Of a stretch of DNA of 64,000 bases, positions 11,589-26,327 are shown in pieces (the stretch's first letter is position 1; each line of letters opens with the position of its first letter). The translations under genes were made by a program, and so were the position numbers. The DNA is taken from contig JASXTE010000005.1 in NCBI GenBank assembly GCA_030280995.1, positions 30,781,001-30,845,000 on the forward strand. The letters run 5' to 3'. The DNA comes from Hemileia vastatrix (Eukaryota; Basidiomycota; Pucciniomycetes; Pucciniales; Zaghouaniaceae). The notes under the pieces were generated by a model. The model worked only from the letters and a program-made list of their open reading frames with translations. It did not search any database and had not been told where the DNA came from.

Positions 11589-11802
11589 TATTTCAGATTT
11601 TCTGTCCTGTATTCCAAACAGGATCTTACAACGGACGATAAAACACGACATCAAATCTTGAGGTACGACATGTTCTTTATCATGACTCAATAACTTGGCT
11701 AAAGGTGCAGAAAGGTTTATGCATAGAGTCTTATGCATGAAACCTTCTACTGCTCTAGCCCAACTTTACAGCTGGGATTTTATAAGATACTTATCATCAG
11801 TC

Positions 11803-12566
11803 ATGGCACACCAACGAGCACATCCGGTAGGTTTCTTTTTCGGTTTTATGGAAAACTTCTGAATATATTCCTTTTTATTTCATTTTTTGGGCTAATAGAT
11901 TTTTGATAGGTCAAACTTAGCGGAGATGTCAATCGCATATTGTTTGTCAAAAACTTGAACTATAAAACCAAAGGTGAAGTGAGCCTTTAATAGATGGATT
12001 TGGATTCGCTGATCAATGCCAAAGTTTTAACGCACCTCTTTTATCCTCTTTGTTGACCAATTTTTTGTTCTATGGAATGGGTGTTTGACAGGATTTGTAT
12101 GACTTATTTGGAAAGTATGGCGCAATACGACAAATTCGCTTGGGAAGTGATGCCAAGACTCGCGGCACGGCCTTTGTCGTTTTTGAAGACATCCTTGATG
12201 TAAGGCTACTCTTAATATATACAATGATCTGACGATGTAATTGAATCAATTCGAACATGCATCCTATACATTGTGGCTTTTTAAATCATCTCATCCTTTT
12301 CTTGCTCAAAATGCGTGAGAAAGGCTAAAAATGCATTTGATCATCTGAACGGATTTCATTTGCAAGAACGTTATTTAGTAGGCAAGTTAGCTTTCCCGAA
12401 CCGTATGGCTTAGTGATTATTGTGCTGTTTATTTATAAGCTGATTTAATTTTATCTCAGTCTTGTATCACCAGCCCTCGAAACAAGCTGCCAAAGTTGAT
12501 TTAGCAAAACGTGAAGCTGACTTGGTCGCACTCAAAAAAGCCCACAATGTGCCTGACGAGGACTAA
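11803..12566 (+). CDS. SF3B6: Splicing factor 3B subunit 6 (SF3b p14), five exons
   Basis: This is a small RRM protein of the U2 snRNP SF3b complex that sits near the branch-point adenosine and binds SF3B1. The exons are 11803-11826, 11910-11978, 12092-12199, 12324-12381 and 12460-12566. Joined, they give about 121 residues collinear with animal p14: RNP2-like [29 protein letters not shown]1-like [22 protein letters not shown], then RYLVVLYHQP and an acidic end. Four intron joints keep frame. Intron 4 starts with GC (GCAAGT at 12382), the other three with GT. The RNP2 aromatic that is Tyr22 in human p14 is Phe here. The ATG directly starts the conserved protein. The gene looks intact and is likely constitutive. 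Confidence 0.95.
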
Positions 12567-13171
12567 TATCCGCCGTGCCCGCTTAATCAACTCATGATAT
12601 ATTAGTCATCACAGATTCCCACTGGACACTCTTCTTGGACTTGAGTCGGGTACCAAAGTATGACTCACATGTGATCTCTATGTAAGAGCATGAAAATGGT
12701 GATACATGTTAAGAAAGTCAAATTGTTGCTTCTCCCATCCATGAAGGCTGTGTTCACATTAACGTTTAACACATTAGTGTGAAGTCAATTCCATAGTACT
12801 TATCACCATCGGTGTTTTGTTTGTACAATTTTGTTACTAGTTGTCTGTGTAATTGAATCTCCAACAAGGGATTGCTTGATTAGGGCCAATAACCATGCAT
12901 ATACTGTGTGATTTTGGAGTTTGATACTTATCTGGAAGATTCTTTTGACGTTCAAATAACCAAGTGTTTCAAATATCTCAATTTTTTTTGGCCATTCTTT
13001 AGTTTCTTCAAGTTCAAGTTCGCCATCTACTATTTTATGGTTTGAGTTTTATGAACTTTGAAAGTCTTTTTTGCATCAAAGTCATGATTGAAAACACGAA
13101 ATTTTTGGTGGTATACACCTATTTAATCTATGAGTTTTACGTTTGGGTAGTTTAAGTACGCCTGTTTCCAG
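12567..13171. other. Intergenic region between SF3B6 and secreted-protein gene
   Basis: It should contain the SF3B6 3' UTR and the promoter of the next gene. No ORF, RNA gene or repeat was recognised. Confidence 0.5.
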
Positions 13172-15697
<2,526 letters not shown>

Positions 15698-15941
15698 AAA
15701 TAATACAAAGTTAATATCTATAAATATAAACACACCTCTGTCAGAGACAAAATAGTTAAAGAAACATATTTTTTATTAACTATGATTGAATAAAAAAAGA
15801 CTGTCAAAATATTAGGGGGGATTAACATTAAGAGATCTGCAATTAGGGGATCAGGAATTTTTTTTACCCAGATCTGACATTATCAATTGTGGAAGATTCT
15901 TATCCATTAGCCCAAGGGCTAGTAGATAAGGAATGCAAAAT

Positions 15942-16343
15942 AGGAAATATCAAAGTTAAAAAAATTTAATTTTTTAAAAGGGATTTCACAACACAAAAAG
16001 AAAGCCACAAATTTGACATTAGGGGGTATCAAAGTTAGAAATCTTCCATCTCAAAATAGCTCTTTTCTCCACCAAATAAACCATGATTATTTTTTAAAAT
16101 ATGCCATATTGTGCCCCCAAAATATCTTTTTACAGAGAATTAATGTTGAATTTGTGGCTTTCTTTTTGTGTTGTGAAATACCTTTTAAATAATTACAAAT
16201 TTCTAACTTTGATACCCCCTATTAATTCTCAGTATAAAGATGTTTTTAGGGCACAATATGGCATATTTTAAAAAATAATTATGGCTGATTTGGTGGAAAA
16301 AGAGTTATTTTGAAATGGAAGATTTCTAACTTTGATACCTCCT
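15942..16343 (-). mobile_element. Outer MITE with Harbinger-type ends
   Basis: Ends resembling AGGGGGTATCAAAGTTAGAAA lie in inverted orientation (left end decayed to AGGAAATATCAAAG, right end CTTTGATACCTCCT). AAT duplications flank it. Interior landmarks are CAAGTTTGTGGC-, TGTGTTGTGAAAT- and ATATGCCATATTGTGCCC-like blocks. It is about 200 bp long without the inserted second MITE. Confidence 0.8.
16021..16220 (+). mobile_element. Inner MITE, 200 bp, inserted in the outer MITE
   Basis: Terminal repeats AGGGGGTATCAAAGTTAGAA and its inverse flank 200 bp, with a perfect ATT duplication at 16018-16020 and 16221-16223. It has no coding capacity and belongs to the same family as 37997-38194 and 56278-56476. 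Confidence 0.9.
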
Positions 16344-16704
16344 AATAATACATTATTCTGCCTTTCATACCCCAATTTCAATTCCAAAGTCCTGATCCCA
16401 AACTCATCACATCCATGATTGATTTGTCAGCAAGTCACATGGCATATAATTGCAGGTACCATCCTTATGTATCTCTTCACTCAGGGATATTTAATTTTGG
16501 TGGAAAATACTTGACATTTTTTTTTCTATCTACACACCCCACCTGCCCATTTGGTGGCAACTTTCTGCCTCCCTCATCACCTAAACCTTCTACCAACAGC
16601 AATGAAGCACCTCTCTACTTGGAAGCAACTTGAGTCAACTATGAATGCTATTGCTTTAACTTTAATGGCTGAATCTGATTTGGAAAACACTCACCATGCA
16701 ATAT

Positions 16705-18369
16705 GGGGGGGGGTGGACTTGCTAAAAAGTCCACAACCTTAAACCAAAATTCATATCTAATTGAGAACACATTGAGGTAGTGATGAAACCATCAGGAATA
16801 GAGTGTGAAAATACATTGAAGCTCTGATGAAGCTAGCTTGATTATTTATTGAAGTACATGTGAACATTCTTTGAAACAATGTTGAAGCATTAAAAACACA
16901 ATTTTGTAATAGTATGTTGAAATCAGCCCTCCTCACAGCTAAGCCAGTCTGGAAAGCTACAAAATGTTTAAAACAATTTTGTACTGTTTGAATTTAAAAT
17001 TAGACACTCCCCAATTAAAATTGAAAATAGGTGATTTTGGTTGTTCAAATAATTCTACTTAATTGTTAATATATGGTGAAATTATTAGCCACTATAGTAA
17101 ATCATTTAAGAAAAATATTTTGGGAATTAATATTTCCATTAAATTTTCCCAACAAGAATTTGTAACAAAACTTCAATTCTAATGATTCAGCATGATCTTA
17201 TTAACTATTATCAATATTTAAAACATCTGAAGAATGTAAAGCACTTATAAAAATGAAGGGAACTACACTTTGGTGGTAAAATTAAGCCCTAATATAAATA
17301 TCTACTCTGTTTTTCATTCAATAAACAAAAAAGACATGCATTTATTAGTATCTTTTAAAATATATTAACCCTTTATCTTTAAAATATGAAAAAGGAAAGG
17401 CATAAAATGAGTTTTTGTTACAATTAATAATAATTTTTTTTTTTGATTTCTATTTAGTATTTTGGGTTGAGTCCACTCCTTTTTCCATGATATAGAACAT
17501 ATTTTTCATGTTTTATTATTATTCTATTTTTCAAAACACTATTAATCACCTCTCCATTCCTATCTTCTGTCTTACATAAAAATTATCTTTGATATTATTA
17601 TTTCTTTTCTTTCAGCACAATTATTTCCATGCCTTTAAACCATTTCTTCTGCCACCAAACCCTCTTTGACCCTTTCCACTTCTTCTCATTCCTATTTTTC
17701 CCCTCTACAGACCTTTATACCTGTTATAACTCATAGAAATCAATTGAAATTTTTTGAGAAGGAAATGAAAAAGGATGAATGAGATGGCAAGTTTAGCACA
17801 AGGAAAATGGTGATGATAAAAAGTGGAAATATGGGTTGAAAAAAAGGGGTGGAGAAGGAGGTAAAATAGGTTTTAAAGAGGCTGTAAATATAATTGAGGA
17901 TAGAAAAATGGATTGGAAGGGGATTGATTGTTGATTGAAGGGTATTGGAAGGTGTGAGGAGAAATTCTATGGGGCAAGAAACAGGTTAAGATTTATTGGA
18001 TAGGGAGTGAAATAAAAAGGAGGAGAGAAAAGTAAAAAGTGAAAGGAGGGTTGAAAAACTTTTATTGAGAAAATATTACCAAATATAAAGGTGCTAGTAA
18101 GAGTGATAAAATTAGAAAAATTGGCTTAGGAAAATTGAAATAAGAGTTTTTAAAAATAAGAGAGTGGATGCTATTGTATGGCCAAACATTGGAATTCACA
18201 TTCATCTTATATTTTTCTCTACAGAAGCAGCTTTATTTAAATCATATGAATACTGAGTTATGGTGTTAAATACTTCACAATGTGGTCTTCCAACATTGGC
18301 AGAGCCCTTTGTTGGTCTATTTGGCATTGTTTTGATATTTCTTAAATGGCATTGTTTAATAATTGGGTG
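16705..18369. other. G-run/palindrome junction, then AT-rich DNA without gene
   Basis: It starts with a run of nine G and the near-palindrome GGACTTGCTAAAAAGTCC. Degenerate repeats (ATTGAAGC-, TTGAGG-like words) follow to about 16900. The rest is AT-rich, with purine-rich stretches at about 17750-18060 and no credible ORF. It may be one inserted repeat unit that truncates the Harbinger copy on its left. Confidence 0.45.
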
Positions 18370-19380
18370 TTTTTCTGGAATTATTCGGCGAATACTGGGA
18401 CTGCGGAGATGTGGGTATTACCATTGGATAGCCCCAGTTTTTCTCTATATTTTATGTAGTTATGAAATTTTTCATATTCTAAGTATTTAATGGATTATTT
18501 CTCATTTTTCATTTTAAATGATTGCTGTTTAATTTTGTTTTTCGCGTTTTAGAGGCTAACCTTAAGTCTTAGGGTTAAGTGCTTAGTACCATTAGAATGG
18601 GCTAATTTTTCTCTACATTTCATGTCTCAAGGTTGTTATAGCTTAATTATGTGTTTTAAAGGTTTTAGTAGTCATAGCTTATTTTTCTAAGTATTTTGGG
18701 TATTTTTGGAGGTTTTTGGTGGTTTTCTGGCTTCAGGGTGGTCCGGCCGCCTCAGGCGGGCCTCCTGACATTGGGTGGACCGCCTGCCTCAGTGCTAGAA
18801 GGCTGGGAAGCATTTTTAGAGGGGTTTTATGCAATTTGGCGCTCAGAAACGCCAAATTTGTTGGTGTGCATGTGCTCTTAGATAGGGGTCTGTGTGTATA
18901 TAGTGAATAAGACAGTTTGGGGCAACCTTAATCATCATACAACCATCCAGAGGTGATATTCTTGTTCCTCACTCAGTTTTCACTGTTTTTTGGCCACAAT
19001 TGGCTGTGTTTGTTGCAAGGTTAGCTCTTCATTTAACTCAACTTTTGAAACTTTTTTCTCTGGTTTAGTCTTGCAAGCTATATCAAGTATTATTGCTGTC
19101 TCTGGTGTGGATTTGAAACCTACATCAAGTATCATTGCTTTCTCTGGTGTGGACATTGGTCTACATTTCAGTTCTTTGGTTTGGTAGTCTGTCTGGAGAC
19201 TACTTTCTTGGCTGATCAGGCAGTCAAGTGTATTGTAAAAGGGGCTTTAAACAACAGGAACCAGTTTACTGTAGCAGGTAAATCTCACTTATATTTTTCT
19301 AAAGGGACAGGAGATTTTCTCTCTGGTTTTTCTCCAACTCCCTTGGTCAAGGCCTATAGCTAGTACTATAGGATTGTCTA
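18370..19380 (-). repeat. Solo LTR of an unnamed LTR family, copy 1
   Basis: About 1 kb aligns collinearly with 59428-60405: AAGTCTTAGGGTTAAGTGCT, CAGTTTTCACTGTTTTTTGG, GGTCAAGGCCTATAGCTAGT and the end ATAGGATTGTCTA are shared. Next to the other copy lies gag-like minus-strand coding sequence, so the LTR is read here on the minus strand, beginning near 19380. Short plus-strand ORFs in it (18260-19360) are not conserved and are taken as noise. No internal element adjoins this copy. Confidence 0.65.
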
Positions 19381-20187
19381 CTACACTACTATACTCAAGT
19401 AGAGAGCTCCATAATAAATTCAACTGAAATTAAATTTCAGTTTAAGGCTTTGTATAAATCTTCATTAATTCAAGATACAGAAGTTTTTACTACTTATATC
19501 AATTATAAATTGAAAAAATCAAAAGAAATGAAAACTTGAAATTTATCAATACATTTTAATACATTCTTGTTTTCCAGTATTTTTTTTATGAAGATGATAA
19601 TTATACATATCTTTGAAAAATCAGTCCAATTTTATTAGCTATAAAATAATTTGAGAAAAAAACCCATAATAAAACTCAGAAATCTCAAGGATACTTAGTA
19701 ACAATTAGAAGAAGGCCTTTACATTAGATAAAAGCTAAAATTAAATATTTTTTTACATACTTAAACATGATTTTTGGGATGAAGTTATTGAATTTGAATA
19801 TCCTATATGGTGCTGCTTGTAAGTTACAAATGTTTTTCCTAATTTCCATACAATTCCACTTTAAATTTCATACAAGACCATTTTACATGTCTTAAATTTG
19901 AGCTTCAACTTATAATTTTTATACAACCATCTACAAAAAAATAATTCAATATATGTTTAATAAATTCAAATAAATTTTTTGAATATCTTGTTTTAATATT
20001 CATCCTTCTATTTCCTAAGTAAAAATGTTTTTTTTTTCAAAAAAATTAGCTAATAGAATCATATATTATTAATTTTTTTAATATATTTAAACAATGTTTT
20101 TCTCAGTCTTGATAGATCTATTATTGAACTCCAAATTCAAATCTCATCTCGAGCATTATTTAAGTTAACTGAAGCAATAAACATATT
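19381..20187. other. AT-rich spacer, nothing recognised
   Basis: No ORF, RNA gene or transposon end was found before the Harbinger copy that begins at 20188. Confidence 0.5.
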
Positions 20188-20495
20188 AGGGGGTGTCAGT
20201 TCTGGCAAATCCGCACTTACAAACCCACACTTAAATCTGACTAAATCCGCACTTATTTAAGTGCGGATTTCCGAAACACACTAGACCCAACACTGGTGGA
20301 TTTCAAAATGAAATAAGTCACTTATTTCACTCAAATCCTCACTTTATCAACCAAAAGTGCTGATTTCACCATCAAGTCCCATTTCACTGATTTTTCAGCA
20401 TCATTCCAATCATACACAGTACTCCGCAGCATAACACTTCATAACTCAAAACATTGTACATCATTTACATTTTCATATCATATCATATAAGAGTC

Positions 20496-21761
20496 ATGCC
20501 TTCCTCACTTTCAAATTGTGATAAATTACACAAAGCAATGACTTTCATGGCTCTTGAACTGCTCTTGGACTCTGATTTCAATTCTGATTCAGATCTAGAA
20601 GAAGATTTTGTCTTTTTATCAAAAATGGCCACAAAATGTTACCTTCTTCCCAGAAAGCCTCAAGTACTTCATACCCCCAAGTACACCATCCAAGCACTTC
20701 TTAACCTATCTACACCCAGTTTTAGACAGTTGTTCAGGACTTCTCCGGAATTTTTCATTAGATTGCTTGAGCTTATTCAGGATCATCCCATATTTCACAA
20801 TAATTCTCAAAAAGAACAACGACATCCTTCAATTCAATTGGCCATCACACTATGTTGTTTGGGTTCCAATGGTAACAGAGCTTCTTTGAAACGGTTAGAA
20901 AATGTCTTTGATTTAGGGTATGATTCAATTAATACTTATACCAAACAATGCATCACTGACATCAACTCCTTGGAATCTCAACTTCTCAGCTGGCCAACAA
21001 AAGAAGAGCAACTTGAATCATCTCAGGTTATGCAATGAGAGGGCTTCCCAGGATTTATTGGTTTTGTTGATGGTACTACTATTCCTTTGAGCCAGAAACC
21101 TGCTCAAGGTGGAAACAATTACTTTGACTGTAAAAAGAGGTATATTATTTTTAACTCCTTTCATTCTCTTTTAAACTAACATAAACAACTGTACCTTCTT
21201 TATAGATATTCAATTACTGTTCAGCTTATATGTGACGTTGACAAAAAATTTATATCATTCTTTGTTGGCTATCCTGGCTCATGTCATGACTCCTACGTCT
21301 TCCAAAGAATGCGAATTTCAAATGAACCTGAAAAATTCTTTGATGAAGATCAGTATCTTCTTGCAGATTCTGCTTATGCGAATGGAAAGTATGTACTTCC
21401 TGCTTTTTGGGGAGCAGCTTCAGAAGACAGTCAAAATGCCAAGTTCAACAATCATTTGGAAAATTCAAGAGTCCGTATTGAACATTCTATTGGAATCTTG
21501 AAAGGCTGTTTTTCTAGTTTAAGGGAATTAAGAAGTCCTCTTAGAAATAATTCTGAAATGGAGGTGGTGATCAACTGGATTCTGTGTTGCACTATACTTC
21601 ATAACCTACTTGCTGACCTCAAAGATCAATGGTTAGAGCTGTATGAAGATGAAAAATTTTATTCACCTCCAACTATATCCAACACTTCTATTTCTCAATC
21701 AACTAGTATAAGGGCAAAAATTCTTTCAATAACACTCCAACATTTTTCAACACAATTTTAA
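20496..21761 (+). pseudogene. Harbinger (DDE_Tnp_4-type) transposase, copy A
   Basis: The reading runs from MPSSLSNCDK to a stop at about 21036 (TGA in MQ-stop-EGFPG), where B and D read MQAE(S/G)FPG. It then resumes as GFVDGTTIPLSQKPA, and continues after an intron at about 21143-21206 (GTATAT...TTATAG). Catalytic motifs are visible: VDGTT (first Asp), PGSCHDSYVFQR, LLADSAYANGKY (second Asp) and SRVRIEHSIGILKG (Glu). It ends LQHFSTQF. The enzyme would cut and paste the element at ATT sites. One nonsense codon separates it from a full frame; no A-run frameshift is seen at the place where B and D have one. Confidence 0.85.
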
Positions 21762-22149
21762 TTTTTTTTTCATACTCTTCAACTGATCAATTCACATGTT
21801 TTATTCACTGAGAATAGTAATTTTTTTTTGCATATTTATTTTGTTTTTGAATTTGCTGTTAAAGTCTTTTTTTTTTATCTCTCTGTGTTTTCTTTCATCA
21901 ACTCAACATGAAATCACATATTTTCTGAACATGCATATTTTTTCAGTTGCTCTTTTTTTTCTTCACTCATATCCATTTCCTCCTCTCTTTTTACATCACT
22001 CAAAAAATTTCAATTCTATTTCTTTTTTCTCAACTCATCTCTCCAGGTAAGTCATTTTTTCTTTTTTACTTAATTTTTTGCTAATTTTTTTTTTTGGTTT
22101 TTTTTTTGTAAGTGGTTTTTATAAATTTATAGGTAACATTAACCTTTTT

Positions 22150-22555
22150 TTTTCTCTCTCCCTCTTTTCTCTCATTCATCCTATTCTTTATCCCCCCTTG
22201 GACTGGGCTTTTTCCCACCTTTACCCTCTCCTTGGAATGGATATATTCCCCCTTCCCCCCCTTTGGCTGCCTTATTTCCCCCTCCTTGGCTCACTCTAAC
22301 CTCCCTTTTCTCCCTCTTTGGTCTCATCTCTCCCTTTCTCCCCCTTGTTGGTGTCCTCATTTCCTCCCTCATTCCTCTCCAACCTCCCTCCAAATCCCCC
22401 AAATCCCATCTCCAAATAACCCCCAATCCCCCCTCCTTTTGCCCCCAGGGGGATTTGGGGGATGTGGGGAGGTTGGAGGGGGGGTTTGTACAAGGGTTTT
22501 GGGGAGATGGGAGGGGGGTTTGGAGGGGGGAATTGAGGGGAATGGGGAAGGGATA
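22150..22555. repeat. C-tract/G-tract imperfect inverted repeat, copy A
   Basis: The left half is C/T-rich with repeated CCTCCCTCC- and CCCCAAATCCC-like words; the right half is the G-rich inverse. They meet around TTTTGCCCCCAGGGGGATTT (about 22437-22458). It lies between the transposase and Tet/JBP-like genes, exactly as in B and D. ORFs on both strands here are composition artefacts. Confidence 0.75.
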
Positions 22556-22759
22556 AAAAAAAATTTCACAGTTTTTTTGATTTTTTTTTTGATTTTTTTT
22601 TTTCAGAATTTTAGAGAAAAATATTCATCAAGTTCAAGTGAAATAAAAAAAATTATTATTTGTCTTTTGAGGATTTTTTTTAATTTAAATTAAATGAGTT
22701 TTTTTTAATGTATAATTTTGGGTATTTGAAAAGTAACAAATTTTTATGTAGAAAAATAC

Positions 22760-23978
22760 ATGTCTTTAACTTCAGATTCACCACTTACCTCACTTTCATC
22801 TTCTTTAACTTCATTATCATCTTCAAATTCAACTTCTTTTCAATTATCATCTAAAACATTGACAAAAAATGAAGAGTATCAAAATAAAAGATATTTTAAA
22901 AAAAAGTTCACTTGGAACAAATATTTGGCCATATTTCAAAAATCAAGTACTATAAAACTAAAGTTGAAAAAAAAAACAATTTTCCAAAAATGTTACCTGA
23001 AAATATACATTATTTAACTGAAATTGGAGGTGATGAAGTTATAGCTGTTATTAATAATACTTTCAAACCTCAATTTATTTTCAAAAACCATTCTTTTAAT
23101 GGTTTAAAAGATGAAACATTTAATCAACTCTATGATCTCATCATAACAATCTATCAAATGGCTTTGGCTTGCTTACCTTTAAGTAATAAGAATTTGTTGG
23201 GTGGTATTATGATTGGTATTGGATGGAGACCTGGATTTGATAAAGGATTTTCTCTTGGTATGTTTAAAATTTTTTCTGAATTTTTTAATATCATATTACT
23301 GAATTTAATTATATAGGCATATATTCTTTACTCAGATTTTTATTTAAAGCTGAATTAGATAATGATTTTTAAAAATTGAATACATTACCGTCATTTAATT
23401 CATTTCTTGCTCTTTTACTTAAAAAACTCTTCAATAAAGCTTTTGAAAAAAATCATGAACTTGCTACAAGACTTTGAATACCAAATTGGTGTGACTCTGA
23501 ATGTAAAGATATTAGCTGTGTTTATCTAATGTTTTCAAATGTTATAATCACTCATTATGGATTTCATAACCAAATTCACACTGACTCAAATGATTCCAAT
23601 TACCTTACTTATGGAATTTTCTCATATATTGATCCTATCACTGGAAAACCTATTCCGTCACCTCCTAAAATTAAAAGACATGGATTATATTTCCGGGATC
23701 ATAGATGTATAATCAATTTTAGATTAGGAAATTGAATCATTGAAACAGTTTATAATTCTTCTTACAATAATCAACAAACCACAAAGGGTCCTCCAGGTTT
23801 CGAATTTTGTCAAGACTTCACGCATTTTGGTTGCTCTTTCCAGATCAGTCAAAAGTTAATCCAATGAATAAACAAGTTAAAAAAAGAAGAAAATGGTAAT
23901 AAATTTAAAAATTCTTTAGTTAGATCTAAAAAGTATGGGTATTTGCAGAGTCACCAAATATTTAATATTATTCCATAA
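22760..23978 (+). pseudogene. Tet/JBP-like 2OG-Fe(II) oxygenase, copy A (decayed)
   Basis: A Ser-rich low-complexity N-terminus (SSSLTSLSSS) leads to basic segments, then GGIMIGIGWRPGFDKGFSLG. An intron of about 58 nt follows (GTATGT... to ATATAG near 23318), then LPSFNSFLALLLKK, IPNWCDSE, FSNVIITHYGFHNQIHTDSN, YGIFSYIDPITG, HGLYFRDHRCI and QDFTHFGCSFQIS. The order and wording agree with Tet-like oxygenases of rust fungi, which are related to enzymes that oxidise 5-methylcytosine or thymine. The HxD iron motif (HTD) is present, but the distal His of NHQTT in copies B and D is Gln here (NQQTT). At least four in-frame stops and early frame changes show it is dead. Confidence 0.75.
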
Positions 23979-24665
23979 ATTTTAGATAAATAAATCTGAT
24001 ATGTCACTTTACTAAATTAAAGTAATGAGCCAATGACCTTGGGTTGTATAAAATATAATCATGACAAAATTAATTTGCTTCATGGGGTTCCTCTAGCCTA
24101 TACCTGTGGAATTCCCAAACTTAGTTTCTAGACTTGATCTGCATTTTGGCATGAGTAATTGTCATTACTTTAAAAGTAGTAGATTTGACATATCTTATTT
24201 ATATATTAATTAATTTATGTAATTATATTAAATTTTGGTGACTTTAAACCTTTACTTCAATAAAATTCAGTGGAGGGTATTGCCAAATTTTTAAATCTGA
24301 CATGTGAAATTGATGACTTAGAAAAATTTGGTGGTACCCACCCCTTGTTTCAATAAAATTCAAGGTGAGGTATTGCCAAATTTTCAAAAGAGATATAGAA
24401 TTTTAATGACTTAGAAGTATTTAGATAAGAAAACTTATTGACTTGAAAGTAAAGATAGAAAAATTGTATTATATTTTCAAATTTTTGTCAAAAAAAAGTA
24501 TAAGCAAACTTATTGACTTGAATGTGAAGATAGAAAAAATGTATGTTATTTTTGAAAATTTGTCAAAAAAAAGTACAATATTCAAGACCTTTTATAAGTC
24601 AGCATATAAGAAAATATTACCAAAAAGAAATCAAAAAAAATTAATTTAACTAGAAAAACAATTTA

Positions 24666-25959
24666 TCAATTGAAAAGGTCAAGCAATTTTTTAATGTCCT
24701 CATAAGATTGGCCATTTTTTACACATTCCATAATGAATTTTTTTTTTAAACTTTCTTGTTTTTCCAATTCACAAGTAGCCATTTCTCTTTGAAATTGACG
24801 GTCATTTACTCTTTACATCTGCTCTGCCTCAATTTTTTTTCTTCCAAATCTAAGACTTGCTGATCTTTCCTTAGCATATGATCAAACTTCATCTTCTCAA
24901 AGTCAAGGGAATTTTTTGCAATACAGCTTTTTCTACAAAAAGAGAAATGAAAAAATAAGTTAATGAATATGATTTACAATAAACAAAACTTACTTATATC
25001 TTTTTTTCAAAATTATCCTCAAGGGAGCCAATTGAGCTTGTTGAAGTATTACCACATTTTAAAAGATGGTTCAGGTTCATTGAAGTTGAGGCTCGTTTCT
25101 TTATTTTGGAGCTTGAACAAGAGGCTTCAGGAAGTTCATCTAAAGCAGCTTCTAAAGCAGGATTCACATTTCCAGAATCAAGATTATTTAATGGAGTTTG
25201 AGTTTGAGTAGGAGGAGACTAGAAAGAAAGAGAAATTTAGAGAAGAATTGAAGAAAAAAGAAAAATTAAACATACATTTAAATTTTGGGGCTCTGAGGAT
25301 TCAGATCTGCTGCGATATAATTGTTCTGCTTGATATTTGGGATTATCTTCAGCTGAACTATGGTTAGAAGGTGGAGGGGATTGATTCTGTTGATTTACAT
25401 GTATTACAGTAGGATTAGTTGATGGTTGAGATCCAGAGGGTATATCCTTAGTATTATCATGTAGAAACCAAGGGTTTACATCAACTCAGGAGCCAAGAAG
25501 ATTATGCATTTCTTCATAGAAAGGACATATGACATTGAGCTTTTTGGAAACAGTAGTAATTCCAATATCCAAATCATCATTGTCGATACCAAAGCCAGTT
25601 TCATTTGCAGCATGATGAGCCTTTTTATATTTTTATTGATAACTCTTAAATCTCTCCTTCATTTGTTTAGGATTGATATCAATTCTCCCCCTTGTTTTCT
25701 TCCTTACTTCATTGGCCATTCATAATTAGCCATTAACCTTTGAAGAAGGTGCACGTCCAATACGAGTGGACTTTTCACATCCAAAACATGCATAATAGTT
25801 TGATTTTATTCTAAGGAAGTTGATTATGATGAGATAATCATCCTTTTTTAGCTGACCTGAATTTGGTTTTTCAGGTGTGGGGCTTGCTTTAAAAGGAGAC
25901 TTTTGTGACAAAGCAGATTTTTGAGTTACCTTTTGAGATTTGGAATGTCTGGGAGGCAT
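24666..25959 (-). pseudogene. Myb/SANT-like accessory protein gene, copy A (decayed)
   Basis: It starts MPPRHSKSQK on the minus strand, then reads QLKKDDYLIIINFLRIKSNY, GRAPSSKVNG-stop-LWMANE, RGRIDINPKQMKERFKSYQ-stop-KYKK and TGFGIDN. This is the trihelix/Myb-SANT-like fold that accompanies PIF/Harbinger transposases. The C-terminal exon region has charged helical segments and ends DIKKLLDLFN. In-frame stops (TAA after KVNG, another in YQ-KYKK and one before VDVNP) make it a pseudogene. It is convergent with the oxygenase gene. Such proteins recruit the transposase to the element ends in known Harbinger systems. Confidence 0.7.
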
Positions 25960-26327
25960 TATAAAACTGGCACATGACAAGAAAAGAGATTAAGAGGTAG
26001 AAGAAATAAGTAAAAAAGAATGTAATCATTCCTGGTCAAAATGTTGTAATAAAATGTTGAAAATGTGTGGAAGGGGTGTGTGCCAAGGATTGATGGGTGG
26101 GAAGCAAGGAAGGTTAGTGTGTAACATGTGACAGGGATGGGGTAAGAAAGGAAAGGATGTTGTGGCCAACATGTGGTTGTGAAAAAAAACGGGAAAAAAG
26201 TGCTAATTTGAGGTCATAACTGAAACCAATTTTTGAAATAAGTGACCTTTTTGCAAAATTTAAGTGCTGATTTGGTTTGAAATCCGCACTTAAGTTAAGT
26301 GCGGATTTGCCAGAACTGAAAAACCCT

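Larger units (their letters stand above)
15814..16704 (+). mobile_element. Truncated Harbinger-like element (transposase end only)
   Basis: It begins with ATT|AGGGGG and runs collinear with the first part of copy B at 27677 onward: the GCAATTAGG...GATCAGGAAT block, a subterminal palindrome at 15899-15930, the CTTCCTGATCCCAAACTCAT-type region and the start of the transposase gene (ATGAAGCACCTCTC near 16602). Similarity stops at about 16704, where a G-run and palindrome begin. The transposase is represented only by its first 30-40 codons, with frame damage. A nested pair of MITEs interrupts it. Confidence 0.75.
20188..26327 (+). mobile_element. Harbinger-like element, copy A (6.1 kb, decayed)
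   Basis: Terminal repeats start AGGGGGTGTCAGTTCTGGCA on the left and read AGGGTTTTTCAGTTCTGGCA from the right, with ATT on both sides. The GCGGATTT-type subterminal block is shared. Inside, in order, are the transposase (+), C-tract/G-tract inverted repeat, Tet/JBP-like gene (+) and Myb/SANT-like gene (-). Ends and proteins differ from copies B and D, so this is a sister subfamily. All three genes carry stop codons. Confidence 0.88.

Noticed and set aside
18260..19363. Five plus-strand ORFs of 60-76 codons
   Set aside because: They lie in an LTR copy, and the matching LTR at 59428-60405 does not keep these frames.
22181..22693. Pro/Gly-rich ORFs on both strands, likewise at 29858-30046 and 52886-53548
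   Set aside because: Artefacts of the C-tract/G-tract inverted repeats.
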